A stretch of DNA of 45,013 bases, from the NCBI GenBank assembly GCA_938040995.1, contig CALHZT010000121.1, positions 1 through 45,013 of the forward strand, written 5' to 3'. Position numbers and translations under genes: made by a program. This document shows positions 1 to 13,500 of this stretch, one piece after another (the first letter of the stretch is position 1; each line of letters opens with the position of its first letter). This DNA is from an uncultured Pirellulaceae bacterium. Lineage in GTDB: Bacteria; Planctomycetota; Planctomycetia; Pirellulales; Pirellulaceae. The notes under the pieces are model-generated. The model searched no databases and was not told the DNA's origin. It saw nothing but the letters and a program-made list of their open reading frames with translations.

Positions 1-897
1 CTGTTCATCCGCCGTCTCTTTGAGCTGCGCGATGACCGCGGACTCGGTGGCGGGCATCAGCAATCGTTGATAACAATCTTCCACACACGCGTTCAAGTCG
101 CTGAAAAATTCAAAGTCGCGATTCCGCACCAGTTTCCGCCTGAGCGATGGTAACTCGCGATCATCATCCAGCGCGACACCCACGTTCAGGATTCCTTCGG
201 CGGATCCTCGCAGCATCGCAAGCACGCGATGGCCGGGAACTCGGGAGACGCTTTCCTGCCGGTCGAAATACTGCTCGAACTTCTCGGCACCTTCCGCGGT
301 CTTTTTTCCGCGCTTAACCTTCGACGTGACTTTGCCATACTTGGTCGCCTGGCCAAAAAGCCAGTCACGCGTCTCGGCGACTTCCGCCCAGGACTCTGCA
401 ACGATATCGAGCGCGCCCTGAAGCGCCGCTTCTGTATCGGGAACTTCTTTGGCTGGATCAACAAACGGCTGCAACACGCCCTTTCGCGACTGTCCCAAAC
501 GCTCCTGCTTCAGCAGCAAATCCGCCAACGGTTGCAATCCGCGTTCGCGAGCCGTCGTGGCTCGAGTGCGTCGCTTTGGCTTGTAAGGTAGATAAATCGC
601 TTCAAGCAATCGCAGATCGGTACATGCATTGATCTTTGATTCCAACTCAGCCGTGAGCACGCCCTGCTCTTTCATGCTCTTCAGAATGGTCGTTCTTCTT
701 GACGCAAGATTGTTCGCCGATTCGAGCGCATCCTCGATGGCTCGGAGGGCGATCTCGTCGAGCGTCCCGGTGGCTTCTTTGCGGTAGCGGGCAATAAACG
801 GGATCGTGTTGCCCGCATTTAGCAGCTCAATCGCAGCCGCGACTTTTTTGGCAGGAAGATTCAGCTTCCCGGAAATAGAATCGGCAAAATTTGACAT
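1..897 (-). CDS. tex: Tex-family RNA-binding transcriptional accessory protein, N-terminal part
   Basis: The reading frame starts with ATG at 897 and runs off the left edge after 299 codons, so only the N-terminal region is present; the ORF track misses it for that reason. The translation (MSNFADSISGKLNLP...) carries Tex N-domain landmarks: IPFIARYRKEATGTLDE near residue 40, YLPYKPKRRTRATTARERGL near residue 100, and HRVLAMLRGSAEGIL near residue 215. The YqgF-like, HhH and S1 domains would lie outside the window. Tex is a conserved cytoplasmic nucleic-acid-binding factor linked to transcription and RNA turnover. The ribosome binding site is weak; a TATACT hexamer sits about 9 nt before the ATG and might be a -10 box of a nearly leaderless promoter. 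No neighbour shares its strand closely enough to suggest an operon. Family assignment is firm. Confidence 0.93.
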   Translation of the reverse strand, partial: MSNFADSISGKLNLPAKKVAAAIELLNAGNTIPFIARYRKEATGTLDEIALRAIEDALESANNLASRRTTILKSMKEQGVLTAELESKINACTDLRLLEAIYLPYKPKRRTRATTARERGLQPLADLLLKQERLGQSRKGVLQPFVDPAKEVPDTEAALQGALDIVAESWAEVAETRDWLFGQATKYGKVTSKVKRGKKTAEGAEKFEQYFDRQESVSRVPGHRVLAMLRGSAEGILNVGVALDDDRELPSLRRKLVRNRDFEFFSDLNACVEDCYQRLLMPATESAVIAQLKETADEQ

Positions 898-1097
898 CCC
901 GAAAGTATAGCGATTCGATGCAAGACAAGTGACGGGGTGATACCGCGGCTCAACCGGCAAGTTTTGACAGTAGCTGCCAACATTTCAATCGCACGCGCGG
1001 AAAATGAAATGAGTCTCCTCAAAGGCCTCAAAGGCTGCGATGAGATGTTACAGCGCGCAGTCGTCACCGGCCTCACGGTCGCGATCGACAGTGCTTG

Positions 1098-1468
1098 GGA
1101 TCGTTCGATCCATTAGTGTCGAATCTCCGTTCATGACGACTCAATTGACGGCCTATGGCCGTCTTCCCCGCGAACGCGGGGACCCACTCGAAGCGTATGA
1201 ACGCTCAATGTCTTTCCCAGCATCAAAAAGCCAATCCGATTCAATGGATTCCCGCCTGCGCGGGAAAGACGGAGGAATCTCCGTTCGTGACGACTCAATT
1301 GACGGCCTATGGCGCCTAGGGCCGTCTTCCCCGCGAACGCGGGGACCCACTCGAAGCGTGTTAACGCTCAACGTCTTTCCCTGCATCAAAAAGCCAATCC
1401 GATTCAATGGATTCCCGCCTGCGCGGGAAAGACGGAGGAAGATCACGCAGTAATTTCTCGAACGATCC
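1098..1468. mobile_element. Miniature inverted-repeat element, family 1, copy with internal duplication
   Basis: An 11-bp perfect terminal inverted repeat, GGATCGTTCGA at the left and TCGAACGATCC at the right, bounds 371 bp with no coding capacity. The interior holds strong palindromes: CCCCGCGAACGCGGGG and TTCCCGCCTGCGCGGGAA. The second resembles the widely scattered REP-like palindrome of many bacterial genomes. A single-unit 208-bp copy lies at 30783-30990 and confirms the ends. Flanks are TTG and TTA, compatible with a diverged 3-bp TNA-type target duplication; the second copy has a perfect TAA duplication. It lies 76 bp beyond the stop codon of the giant gene and may end or stabilise its transcript. 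Between tex and this element (898-1097) I see no gene. Confidence 0.85.
1124..1440. repeat. Tandem duplication inside the family 1 element
   Basis: Two near-identical units, 1124-1277 (154 bp) and 1278-1440 (163 bp), lie head to tail. Each runs from TCTCCGTTC to GACGGAGGAA, so each is itself bounded by an imperfect inverted repeat. The second unit has a 9-bp insertion after GGCCTATGG and small substitutions. The other element copy (30783-30990) has only one such unit, so the duplication is specific to this locus. Confidence 0.85.
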
Positions 1469-1544
1469 TTACCATGTCATCGCCTCAACCAACTGCGACG
1501 GATCGGAGCCTACAATGCGGGCGACATCGCGGAGGCCGAAGGCC

Positions 1545-4500
1545 TTACGCTGACCGCTTAAATATGTCCCGGAATCGAGCCCACCGACTGAGCTCCTGGG
1601 CATTGGCCGCTGGCAAGTTTGGTAAATCAGTAGCGCGATCCAGCCGATGGTTGTCGGTCGCCCGAATCGACGCGGGACTTTGCGGCACGCGTTCCTGTTG
1701 CTCCTGTTGCTCCTGCTGCGATGCGACATTGGCATCCACAAAATTCGGCTGGGAATATCGACTGGCCCTAAACACCGGCCTGGATTGCGACTGAGTCGTT
1801 TGGTCGCTCGATGCCGTCTGTTGCTGCAAAGCCGAAGCCGGCGGTGAATTCACAGTCGACATTCGGAGGGAACCTTGCGGCCGTTGCGCCTCAACCGAAT
1901 TCAGTTCTTGCGCGTCGTTCGTTCGTCTCAAGCTACTCGAAAATCGCGACTGTCGCTCGACGCGTGAAAGTTGCCGAGGTTCCTGAGTGCTGACGACGAT
2001 TCCCCCAGCTCCCACCGACTGGCTTGGTGCATCGCCCGAAACACTCGTCGCATTTGACGAAAGAGGCTCCTGAATCGTTTCCTGTGCGACTGATTCTGCA
2101 TTCTCCGCAATCAACCTCGACAGTCGACTGGCGCGAATTCCCGCAGCCGACTGGGCCGGATCGACCGAGAAATTTTGATAGACGCCGCTGTCCGTCGATG
2201 CAAGATAAAGCCGCTTTCCGATCGAATCGAAATCGAACGGGTTCACTCCCGATGTCACCGCAGCCGCATTATTTGCAGCATTGGGATCAGCCCCGTTGGT
2301 TCCGTCATCTGCGATGCTCGCCGAGTTACTGATCGAGCCGATTTCATCGAGAATCTGCACCGCAAACTCGATCGTTCGCGACTCGCCTACGGCAAGAGCA
2401 CCCGCGTTGAACCGGAAGAATCCGTCATCATCCTGCGTCCATCCTGCTGAACTATTGTTGGCATTGAACACGGTACCGGTCGGCAAAGACTCGGTGATGA
2501 CGACTCCGGTCGCATTCTGGTCGCCGACGTTTGTGTAGGTCAATGAGTAGACAACGATGCCGCCAACAAACGCTTGCCGGCCATTGTCCGATTTGGTGAT
2601 CGAAAGATCAGGAGCCGCAATGAGGTTCGTCCTGTCCAACGCACTGTTGTTGGAAGGATCGACATCCGCACCGAGCGCTCCGTCATCAGTGACTGACGCG
2701 GTGTTTACCAGTTCCGTCAATCCAGCTGGCACGCCATCGGCCAACTGAGCCGTCACCGTAAGGACGACGGAATCGCCTGCATTCACGCTGCCAAGATTCC
2801 ACTCGATGGTACCGTTGCCAAGGTTTACGACTCCACCATTGTCAGCGATCACCGTGGCAAAGACACCAGTCGGGAACGAATCGGTGACAACAACACCGCT
2901 TCCATCGCCTGTGCCAACGTTTTGAAGCGTAATGGTGTAAGTCACCGTTTCGCCTGGTGTGACGTCGGTTAGTCCGTCATCTTTGGTCAGCACATAATCA
3001 ACGGTCCCACTCGTTCCGCCGCCGGTACCGCCACCGCCCGTACCGCCACCAGTTCCGCCGCCCGTACCACCACCAGTTCCGCCACCCGTGCCACCTCCAC
3101 CTGTTCCGCCACCTGTTCCACCGCCGGTTCCGCCACCAGTTCCTCCGCCGCCGGTACCACCACCCGTTGTCCCGCCGCCAGCATTACCGGGTTGCCCGGG
3201 AATCGTGTTCGTGTCAGCATCGGTATTGTTGTCTGGCCGTGCGTCGGCTCCATTTCCGGCATCGTCCGCGATCGTCACATTGTTGAGAATCAACGTGACC
3301 GAATCATCAAGTGGATCGTCAACCGACACTGCAAAAGTGATGGTTCGCGTTTCGCCAGCCGTCACCGTCCCGGCAATAAACTCAAAGACGCCACTACCGA
3401 GCGATGTTTCGACCCAGCCGCTGGAACTCCCGGCGGCATCGAAAGAGGTTCCGGCGGAGAGCGTCTCGGTGATGACGACTCCCGTCGCGTCGAGCGTGCC
3501 GTTGTTCCCATAGTCGAGGGTATAAGTCACCGAATCGCCAGCCGCAACGGTCGTGATCCCATCCGACTTGTCAATGAACAAGTCGACAAACGGTACTGCC
3601 GGAGGAGTGAACCGCGTATTGGTATCGCTTGCCTCGTTGTTGGTGCCGTCGGTATCTGCTCCGCTGGCTCCGTTGTCGGAAATTTCTACGCTGTTTGTCA
3701 GCTGCGTTCCTGACGCGGACGGATCATCAACCGTAAGCGCAAAGACCGCCACATAGTTTTGAGTATTGGCTTCGATCGTGCCCACATCCAGCCGATACTC
3801 GCGGCTGCCCGGGAATGTCTCTACCCAACCAGTCGAACTCCGCGCCGCATCGAACGTAGTCCCCACCGGCAAGTGCTCGATCAATACGCCACCGGTCGCA
3901 TCGGCATCGCCGTTGTTGCCGTAAAGAATGGTGTACACCAGCGTCTCGCCGTCAACGAATGTGGTCTGATTGTCTTCCTTGATAACGTAAAGATCGACCG
4001 TGCCCGCGACGGTCACATCGTCACGCACAAAGTTGATATCACTCGCAGAATTGTTGTCCAGCCGCGTGTCGACACCATTCGCATTGTCGTGCGAAATGTT
4101 GACTCGATTCTCAATCGTTTCAATGGTATCGGACAGCGGATCATCCACGAGAATTGCAAATGTGATCGTGCGAGTCTCACCCGGCGCCAGTGTCCCCGCA
4201 TCAAAATCGTAGATATCCAACGAGCCGCGTTGCACCCAACCGCTGTCGCTTCCAACAATGCTGAACGAGGCGCCGAGCGGAACAAACTCTTCCAGTGTGA
4301 CGCCTGTCGCCGCCACATTGCCAAGATTGGTGTAGCTTATCGAGTAGATTATCTGCTCGCCGTCATCGACAAACAGTCTCTGGTCCGTTTTCTCAACAGC
4401 GAGGTCAATGTGCGACCCGGTTGGCGGCGTGAACAGAATATTGGTATCGCTATCCGCGTTGTCCGACAGGTCCGAGTCATTAACGTTCCCTGATCCATCC

Positions 4501-7500
4501 GAGATCTGAACGGAATTCACCAGCTCGGTTACACCACTGGTGACTGGATCGTCGACGCGAACAGCGAACAACAGCAAATTATTCGACACATCGTTCGCTG
4601 CGAGCGTACCGACCTGATATTCAAACACGCCGCTGCCCGCAAACGTCTCGGTCCATCCTGGCGAACTGTTCGACGAATCAAAAGTCGTTCCGACGGGCAG
4701 CGTTTCGGTGATCACGACATTACTGGCGGCACTGGAACCCCAGTTCCCGTACCGAATTTCGTAGACAATCGACTCACCACCGACAAACGTCGATTGCCCA
4801 TCGACCTTGGTGACAAACAAGTCGAACACGTCCACGCCGCTCGCAACTTCCACCACGTTGATATCGATGTCAGCATTGTTATCGCTACGCGCATCAACAC
4901 CGTTGGCTCCGTCGTCCGCGATCGTTACCTGGTTCGCCAGCTCCGTTCCCGCAGCCAACGGCGAATCGACAATCGCGGCGAACGTGATATCCCGCGTTTC
5001 ACCAGCCGCCATCGTGCCCACGTTGAATTCGTAGACGCCACTTCCTGGCGACGTCTCCGTCCATCCGGCTGTACTTCCGCTCGGGTCGAACGACAATCCG
5101 GCGGGCAGCGTTTCAGTGATGACGACTCCCGTGGCCGCGACCGTACCGTTGTTCGCGTAGGAGATTAGATAAACGATGTTTTCTCCTGCCGCCACCACCG
5201 TGCCACCATCCGACTTGGCGATGGACAAGTCGACATGCCCTACGGTCGGCGCGATGTACAGGGTATCAACATCATTGAACGCGTTATCACCCGTGTTCGC
5301 GTCGTCACCGTTGGCCCCATCGTCACGAATGACGACTGTATTCGCCAACTGCGTCGTACCGCTTGCCACGGGATCGTTAACGGTGACTGCGAAAAGAACC
5401 GGCGGGCCCGTTGCGCCCGCGGCGACGGTCCCGACGGAGTATTGCCAGATGCCGCTACCGCTTGCTGTCTCGGTCCAACCAGCCGAACTGTTCGAAGCGT
5501 CGAAGGTTGCACCAGTCGGCAGGACTTCTGTCAGAACGACGCCCGTCGCGTCTTCGTCACCGTTATTGCCATATCGAATTGCGTAAACAATCGCATCACC
5601 TGCCGCGAACGTGACCTGATTGTTGTCTTTGGTGACATACAAATCGACGACGCCAGTCGGAGTCACCGTTCCAAAATCAATCCCGTTGGTGTCAGTGTCT
5701 GTATTATCATCGGGACGCGCGTCCGCCCCGTTCGCACCATCGTCGGCAATCGAAACGCGGTTAATCAGGTTCGCAAACAAGAGTGACAGTGGGTCATCGA
5801 CAGTGACTGCGAAAGCGATGCTTCGAGTTTCACCAGCCGCCATCGTGCCGACGTTGAACTCGAAGACTCCGCTACCAGGCGACGTTTCAACCCATCCGGC
5901 GGTACTGTTCGCCGGGTCGAAGCTGGTACCGCCCGAAAGCGTTTCCGTAATGACGACTCCCGAGGCCGCGATCGTTCCGTTATTCGCATAGTCGATGGTA
6001 TAGATGACCGAATCGCCTTCGGACGAAACCGTCGCAAGGTCCGACTTGGTCACGGCGAGATCGACGTGGTCCGTCGTTGGCGCCGTGTAAAGGTTATCGG
6101 TATCGCTGGCCACGTTGTCAGAAGCGTCCGCATCGGCGCCATTACTGCCGTCATCGCTAATTGAAACACTGTTCGTGACCTGTGTCACGCTGGATGCAAC
6201 TGGATCGTCTACGATCGTCGCGAAGAGAACCACGTTCCCGGAAGAGCCAGCGGCCACGGTGCCAGCATTAAATTCGTAGACGCCACTACCCGGCGAAGTT
6301 TCCAACCATCCCGGCGAGCTGGACGCGGCGTCGAAACTGACTCCGGTGGGCAAGCTCTCTGTCAAAACGACTCCAGTCGCAGCCGTGTCGCCGTTGTTGC
6401 CGTACAAGATCGTGTAAACCAGCGACTCACCGTCCGTAAACGTCAGTCGACTGTCGTCCTTTTCTACAAACAGATTCACCGTACCGGTTCCGACGACTGG
6501 ACCACCAAAGTCGATCGAATTCACATCCGCATCGGAATTGTCATCCGGGCGCACGTCGGCTCCGTTGGCACCGTCATCGGAGATAGAAACGTTATTGATG
6601 ATGTTTGCAAAAAACAGCGGCAGCGGATCGTCGACTGTCACCGCGAACTCAATCGTTCGCGTCTCGCCGGCCGCCATCGTGCCAACTGCAAATTCAAACA
6701 CACCGCTTCCCGGCGACGTTTCTGTCCAGCCACTCGTGCTGTTGGCTGCATCAAAGGCCGTTCCGCCAGAAAGCGTTTCAGTGATCACCACACCGGTGGC
6801 AGCGATCGTTCCGTTGTTCGCATAGTCGATCGAGTAGATGATCGAATCGCCTTCGGCAGAAACAGTAGCTGAGTCGGATTTGTCGATCGCAAGATCCACG
6901 TGGTCCGTTGCGGGCGGCGTGAAGTAGCTGTCTACGTCCGTGGCGGAGTTGTCCGCAGCGTTTCCGTCGGCTCCGTTGCTGCCATCGTCGGAAATCGTGA
7001 CGGTGTTCGACAGCTCGAGCGTGCCGGCAGCGACGGGATCATCGATCGTGATCGCGAACAGCACAATATTGCCATTCGATCCTGCGGCAACGGTACCCGC
7101 ATTGAATTGATAGATGCCGCTGCCCGCAGAAGTCTCCGTCCAGCCCGACGAGCTGGCCAAGGCGTCAAAGCTCGCACCTGCCGGCAACGTTTCTGTCAGG
7201 ATGACTCCAGTAGCAGCCGTATCGCCGCTGTTGCCATACAGGATGGTATACACCAGCGACTCACCATCGGTGAACGTAATCTGGCTGTTGTCTTTTTCAA
7301 CGTAAAGATCAACCGTTCCGCTCACGGGACCACCAAAATCGATCCCGTTCGTATCCGTGTCCGAATTGTCATCGGGCCGAACGTCGGCTCCGTTGGCGCC
7401 GTCATCCGCGATGGAAACGTTATTGATCAGATTGGCGAAGAGCAGTGGGAGAGGATCATCTACAACGACGGCGAATTCAATCGTTCGCGTTTCGCCCGCA

Positions 7501-10500
7501 GCCATGGTGCCAACATTGAACTCGTAAATTCTGCTTCCCGGTGCTGTCTCGGTCCAGCCGCTTGTACTGTTGGCCGCGTCAAACGTCGTGCCGCCGGATA
7601 TTGTCTCGGTGATCACAACTCCGGTCGCCGCGATCGTGCCGTTGTTCGCATAGTCGATTGAGTAAATGATCGAATCGCCTTCGGCGGACACGGTGGCCGA
7701 GTCGGATTTGTCGATCGCAAGATCCACGTGATCGGTCGGCGGCGGAGTGAAGTAGTCGTTGGTATCCGTCGCCACGTTGTTTGTCGCGTCCGCGTCGACT
7801 CCATTGCTGCCGTCGTCCGAAATCTCGACACTGTTGATCAACTGCGTGATGCTCGCAGCCACGGGATCGTCAACTGTGACGGCAAACAAGACCACGTTAT
7901 TGGTGGATCCGGCGGCCAAATTCCCAATCGACAACTCGTAGACGCCACTTCCAGGCAACGTTTCAATCCAGCCGGGTGTGCTTGCCGCGGCATCGAACGT
8001 CGAACCAGCCGGCAAGATCTCCGTCAGCGTAACACCAGTCGCGTCGGCAGTTCCAACGTTTCCGTAGAGGATGGTGTAAACCAGCGACTCGCCATCCGTG
8101 AACGTGACCTGACTGTCATCCTTCGCAACTGTCAGATCGACAAAGTCACCGAGCGTGACGTCATCCCGCTCAACGGCATCGACATCGGCATCACTATTAT
8201 CGTCAGGCCGCGCGTCAGCGCCGTTGGCACCATCATCCGCGATAGAAACATTGTTTACCAATGACGTGATTCCCGCCGCCAGTGGATCGTCCACCGTCAC
8301 AGCAAAAGTCACCGTGCGAGTTTCGCCGGCCACAACCGTTCCCGCCGTAAGCTCGTAGACGCCACTGCCCGCTGCCGTCTCCGACCAGCCAACCGAACTG
8401 TTCGCTGAATCGAATGTCACACCGGCGGGCAGCGTCTCCGTCAAAACGACTCCGGTAGCATCCAGCGTCCCGTTGTTCGAATATTCGATCGTATAGATAA
8501 CGGAATCGCCTTCCGTGACAACCGTGACTCCATCCGACTTGTTAATCGAAAGATCGACATGATCATCGGTCGGTGGCGTATACAGAGCGTCAACATCATT
8601 GAAGGCGTTGTCACTCGTGTCGAAATCGTCACCGTTGGCTCCATCGTCCGAGATGACGATTCTGTTGACGATCTCGTCGATGCCGGCGGCCAAAGGATCT
8701 TCCACCGTGACCGCGAACACCACCGCATTGCCGACCGAACCGGCGGCTACCGTGCCGGCTGCATATTCATAAATGCCAGACCCCGGCGTCGTTTCCGTCC
8801 ATCCAGCAGAACTGTTCGCCGCATCAAACGTCGTTCCGGCAGGAAGTAGCTCCGTCAGCACCACGTTCGTTGAATCGGTGTCGCCGTTGTTTCCATAGAC
8901 GATCGCGTAAACCAGTGACTCACCAGCCACAAAGGTGACTTGACTGTCGTCCTTCGTTACATGGAGATCGACAAAGCCGACGGGAGTGACGTCGTCACGC
9001 TCAACGGAATCAATGTCACTGTCCGAGTTGTCATCTGGACGCGCGTCAGCACCATTCGCGCCGTCATCAGCAATCGAAACGTTGTTGAGCAGCGCACTGA
9101 TCCCAGTCGCCAGAGGATCATCGACCGTCACGGCAAAAGTCACCGTGCGCGTCTCACCAGCGACGACGGTCCCCGCATCCAGCTCGTAGATTCCGCTGCC
9201 CGGTGCTGTCTCTGCCCATCCGGCACTACTGTTCGCCGCGTCGAAGGTAACTCCAGTCGGCAAGGACTCCGTCAGCGTAACACCGGTTGCATCAAGCGTT
9301 CCGTTGTTCGAGTAGGTGATGGTGAACGTCAGCATGTCGCCTTCGCGAACGACATTCACTCCATCACTCTTGTCGATCGCCAGATCAACATGATCCGTCG
9401 CAGGAGCCACAAAAAGAGCATCGGTATCGCTCGAAGTATTGTCGCCCGCATTCGCATCAACACCGTTGGCACCATCGTCCGTGATATTCACAGCGTTCAG
9501 CAACTGCGTAACTCCGGCTGCCAACGGATCCTCAACGGTCACCGCGAACGTTACCACGTTATCGACACTGCCTGCAGCCACCGAACCGGCCGCGTACTGA
9601 TAAACGCCGCTACCGGGCGACGTTTCCAACCAGCCAGCCGAACTGTTTGCCGCATCAAACACGGCGCCCGATGGCAGCGACTCCGTCAGCACCACTCCCG
9701 TCGCATCCGCGTCACCATTGTTACCGTAGACAATCGAGTAAATAAGCGTTTCACCAGCCACAAACGTGACCTGAAAGTCATCCTTTGCCACATACAGATC
9801 GACGCTGCGTTCCTCATCCGGCGGCACATCGTGCTCCGCCGTATTCACATCCGAATCAGAATTATTGTCAGGTCGCGCATCAACGCCGTTCGTGCCATCG
9901 TCAGCAATCGACACACTATTGACCAACTGCGAAATACTCGCATCCAACGGCGCGTCGACCACGACAGCGAACGCAATCGTACGGGATTCGCCCGCCGCAA
10001 GCGTACCAGCGTTGAACTCGTAAACGCCGCTACCTGCAGCCGTTTCCGTCCATCCCGATGCGCTGTTGGCCGCATCAAAGCTCGCACCATCCGGAAGCGT
10101 CTCGGTAACGACGACTCCCGTTGCGTCAACCGTTCCGTCATTCGAATACTCGATGACGTAGACCAGCGAATCGCCATCAGAAACGATGGAGGCATTGTCG
10201 GTCTTGGTAATCGCGAGATCGACATGATCATCGACGGGAGCCACAAAGAGGCTGTTGCTGTCCGAATCCTGATTGTCGTCCGCATTTTCATCCAACCCGC
10301 TTGTTCCGTCGTCCTCGATGGTAACGGTATTGAACAGGTTCGCCACATTCGCGTCGAGCGGATCATCAACAGTCACGGCAAAGACGATCACATTTCCAGT
10401 CGAACCAGCCGGCACGATCCCGGCCTGAAATTCGTACACGCGGCTGCCCGAAGCCGTCTCTACCCACCCCGCATCGCTGTTGGCTGCATCAAACGTCGCA

Positions 10501-13500
10501 CCAGCAGGTAGCGACTCGGTGATGACAACTCCACTTGCATCCTGGTCACCACTGTTTCCGTAAGTGATCGTGTAGTCGATCGACTCGCCATCGGTAAACG
10601 TGGTTTGAAAGTCGTCTTTGACAACATGCAAATCGACTCCCGCGACAAACTGGTCCGTGTCGACATCCTGATTGTTGTCCGGACGCGCATCAGCACCGTT
10701 CGATCCGTCATCGGAGATGGTCGCCGTATTGACAAGCTGCTCAATGCCCGCCGCAGCCCCATCCGTAAACACGGCGAGTTCAATCACGCCGTTCTCACCA
10801 GGATCCAGCGTGCCGAGCGAGAACTCGTAAACGCCACTCCCTGCAGCCGTCTCGACCCAGCCAAACGTGCTGCTAAGATCGAATTGCGAACCGACAGGAA
10901 TCACATCCGTGATCACCACATTGGTCGCAGCCACATTTCCATTGTTTGCGTACGAAAGCTGGTAGATAACAACATCACCAACACTGACGGAGTTCAGAAA
11001 ATCCGTTTTCTCAATCGACAGCTCAACATAGTCACCAACGGGCGGCACCCACAGGTCGTCCGAATCGCTGGCGGTATTGTCGAATCCGTCTTCGTCACCG
11101 CCGTTGAGGCCATCGTCAGCAATCGAAACAATATTCTGTACTGTCGTTTGCCCGCTCGCGAGCGGATCATCCACGATGACGGCAAACGTCAAAACATTGC
11201 CGACCGAACCCGCCGCAAGGTCACCCACGTTGTATTCGAAAATTCCGCTTCCAGCCGCCGTTTCGACCCACCCGATGGCGCTTGCCGCCGAATCAAAGGA
11301 CGTTCCGGCCGGCAGCTCTTCCGTGATGATGACTCCGGTCGCATCCTGTGACCCATCGTTGCCATAGATGATCGTGTATTCGATCGATTCACCAGCCACA
11401 AAAGTCGTCTGACTGTCATCCTTCGTCACAAAGAGATCCGGAGCCGCCAAAAGACCATCAGTATCGGTCGCGATATTGTCTGACGAGTCCTCGTCCATTT
11501 CGTTCGAGGAGATCTCGGCACTATTCGTCAAATCGTCGATTCCAGCCGAAATCGCATCGTCCACCGTCACGGCAAAAGTCACCGATCCCGGTGCGCCGAC
11601 GGCGAGATCACCCACGTTGTACAGATAGGTGCCGCTACCGACAGGTGATTCGTACCACCCCGCGGAGCTTCCCGTAACGTTGAACGTGGCACCGGGCGGA
11701 AGCGTCTCTGTCAGTACGACTCCGGTAGCCGTCGCGGTCCCGTTGTTCACAAACTCGATGACATAAACGACTTCATCACCACCGCTCGCAGCAACCACAC
11801 TGTTGTCCTTGAGAATGGCGAGGTCCACGACCCCGAGAGCATTACCAATATCGTTCGTGTCGATTGCCTCGTTGTCACTCTCATTCTCGTCAACGCCGTT
11901 GGTTCCATCGTCGGAAATGACCACGCTGTTCACGATCTGCGCGACCGCGGCATCAATCGGGCTGTCCACGAGAACTGCGAAATCAACCGTACCATTGTCG
12001 CCGACGGCGAGATTGCCAATCGCGAACTCATAAACACCACTGCCCACAGACGTTTCCACCCAACCCGTGTCGCTGTTCGCCGCGTCAAACGACGTTCCCG
12101 CCGGCAATGTTTCCGTCAGAAAAACCCCGATCGCGTCCTGCGAACCCGCATTCCCATAAGCAATCGAATAAACAAGAGAATCTCCGGCATCCACCGTCAC
12201 ACGACTGTCGTCTTTTGTGACGAACAGATCCGGCGCCGCGTCAATCGGCGTCACATCTGTACCCGTATTGTTGAGATCGTTTGACTCATCACCATTCAGA
12301 TCGTCGTCTTCGATCACCGCCGTGTTCTGCAGGCTATTGAGACCAGCCACCACCGGGTCGCTCACCGTGACTGCGAAACTGACAGTTCCGGAATCGCCTG
12401 CGGGCACGTCACCAATCGTGTAGACCCAGACTCCCGGCGTCGTTTCAACCCAGCCCACGTCACTGTTCCCCGGATCGAAAACGGAGCCAGCCGGAACTGT
12501 TTCGGTAATGAACACGCCTGTCGCACCCCGCGTACCAGCGTTCTCATACGACAGTATGTAGACAACCGTCCCGCCTGGTAACGTCGTGATCCCGCCGTCA
12601 TCTTTCGTCAGCACAAGATCGACTGCCGAAACGACGGGCGTGTCATCCGTCGCCGTGTTGTTTGATGCATCCGGATCGACGCCGTTACTACCATCGTCCG
12701 CGATCATCGCCGTATTGGAAATGGTGTCGCCGTTGTCCAACGTCCCATCCCCGTCGACTGCGAAATCAACCGAACCGATCGTCGCACCAGGCACCGTTCC
12801 AATCGCCAACTCATACACGCCACTGCCCGGTGAAGTTTCGGTCCAGCCGACCGAACTGCTGGCAGCATTAAAAGTCGTATTTGCCGGAAGCGTTTCCGTA
12901 ATGACGACTCCGGATGCACCTTGCGTTCCTGTATTCGAATACGTCAACGTGTAAATGATCGTGCCGGCGGGTGCCGTGCTCACGCCACCATCCGATTTGA
13001 CCAACCCAAGGTTGGGCACGGCAAACACATCATTGACATCCGTCGCAGAGTTATCAGCCGGATCGAGATCCGCGCCGTTGGTACCGTCATCCGAGATCGC
13101 GACCGTGTTGGTAAGTTGGTCGATTCCCGCGGCAATTGGGTTATCAACCGTAACCGCAAACGTGACAGACTCGTCAATTGTTCCCGCGGCGACGGTGCCA
13201 AGCATCAACTCGTAGATGCCACTGCCCGGCGCTGTTTCTGTCCAGCCAACTGTGCTGCCAGACGCATTGAACGAGGTCCCGGTGGGCAACGTCTCCGTCA
13301 ACACAACATTGGTGGCGCCCTGATTTCCGACATTGGAGTAGGTGATCGTATAGATCGTGAACTCGCCGGCATTTAGTAGTGTTAGCCCGTCATCCTTGGT
13401 GACTCGCAAGTCCGGCGCGGCGACAATATCGTCAATCTCGACGAACGAGTTATCCAGCTCGTCCGCATCATCTCCACTTAATCCGTTATCGCTGATTAAC

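Noticed and set aside
1040-1453. ORFs of 97-161 residues over the 1.1-1.45 kb repeats (RLPRERGDP, PSFPRRRES)
   Set aside because: These are translations of palindromic repeat DNA, appear in several frames, and lack ribosome binding sites.
1098-1468. CRISPR-like appearance (repeated CCCCGCGAACGCGGGG and GC-rich hairpins at regular distance)
   Set aside because: Only two units, the 'spacers' are themselves near-identical, there are terminal inverted repeats, and no cas gene is present. A miniature element explains it fully.
3088-3513. Proline-rich ORF (PPVPPPVPPP)
   Set aside because: Reverse-strand reading of the Gly/Thr linker of the giant gene.
8940-10511. 523-residue plus-strand ORF and many other plus-strand ORFs inside the giant gene
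   Set aside because: Antisense shadows of repetitive coding DNA; their sequences are rich in Arg/Ile/Val and repeat with the DUF11 period without a recognisable fold.
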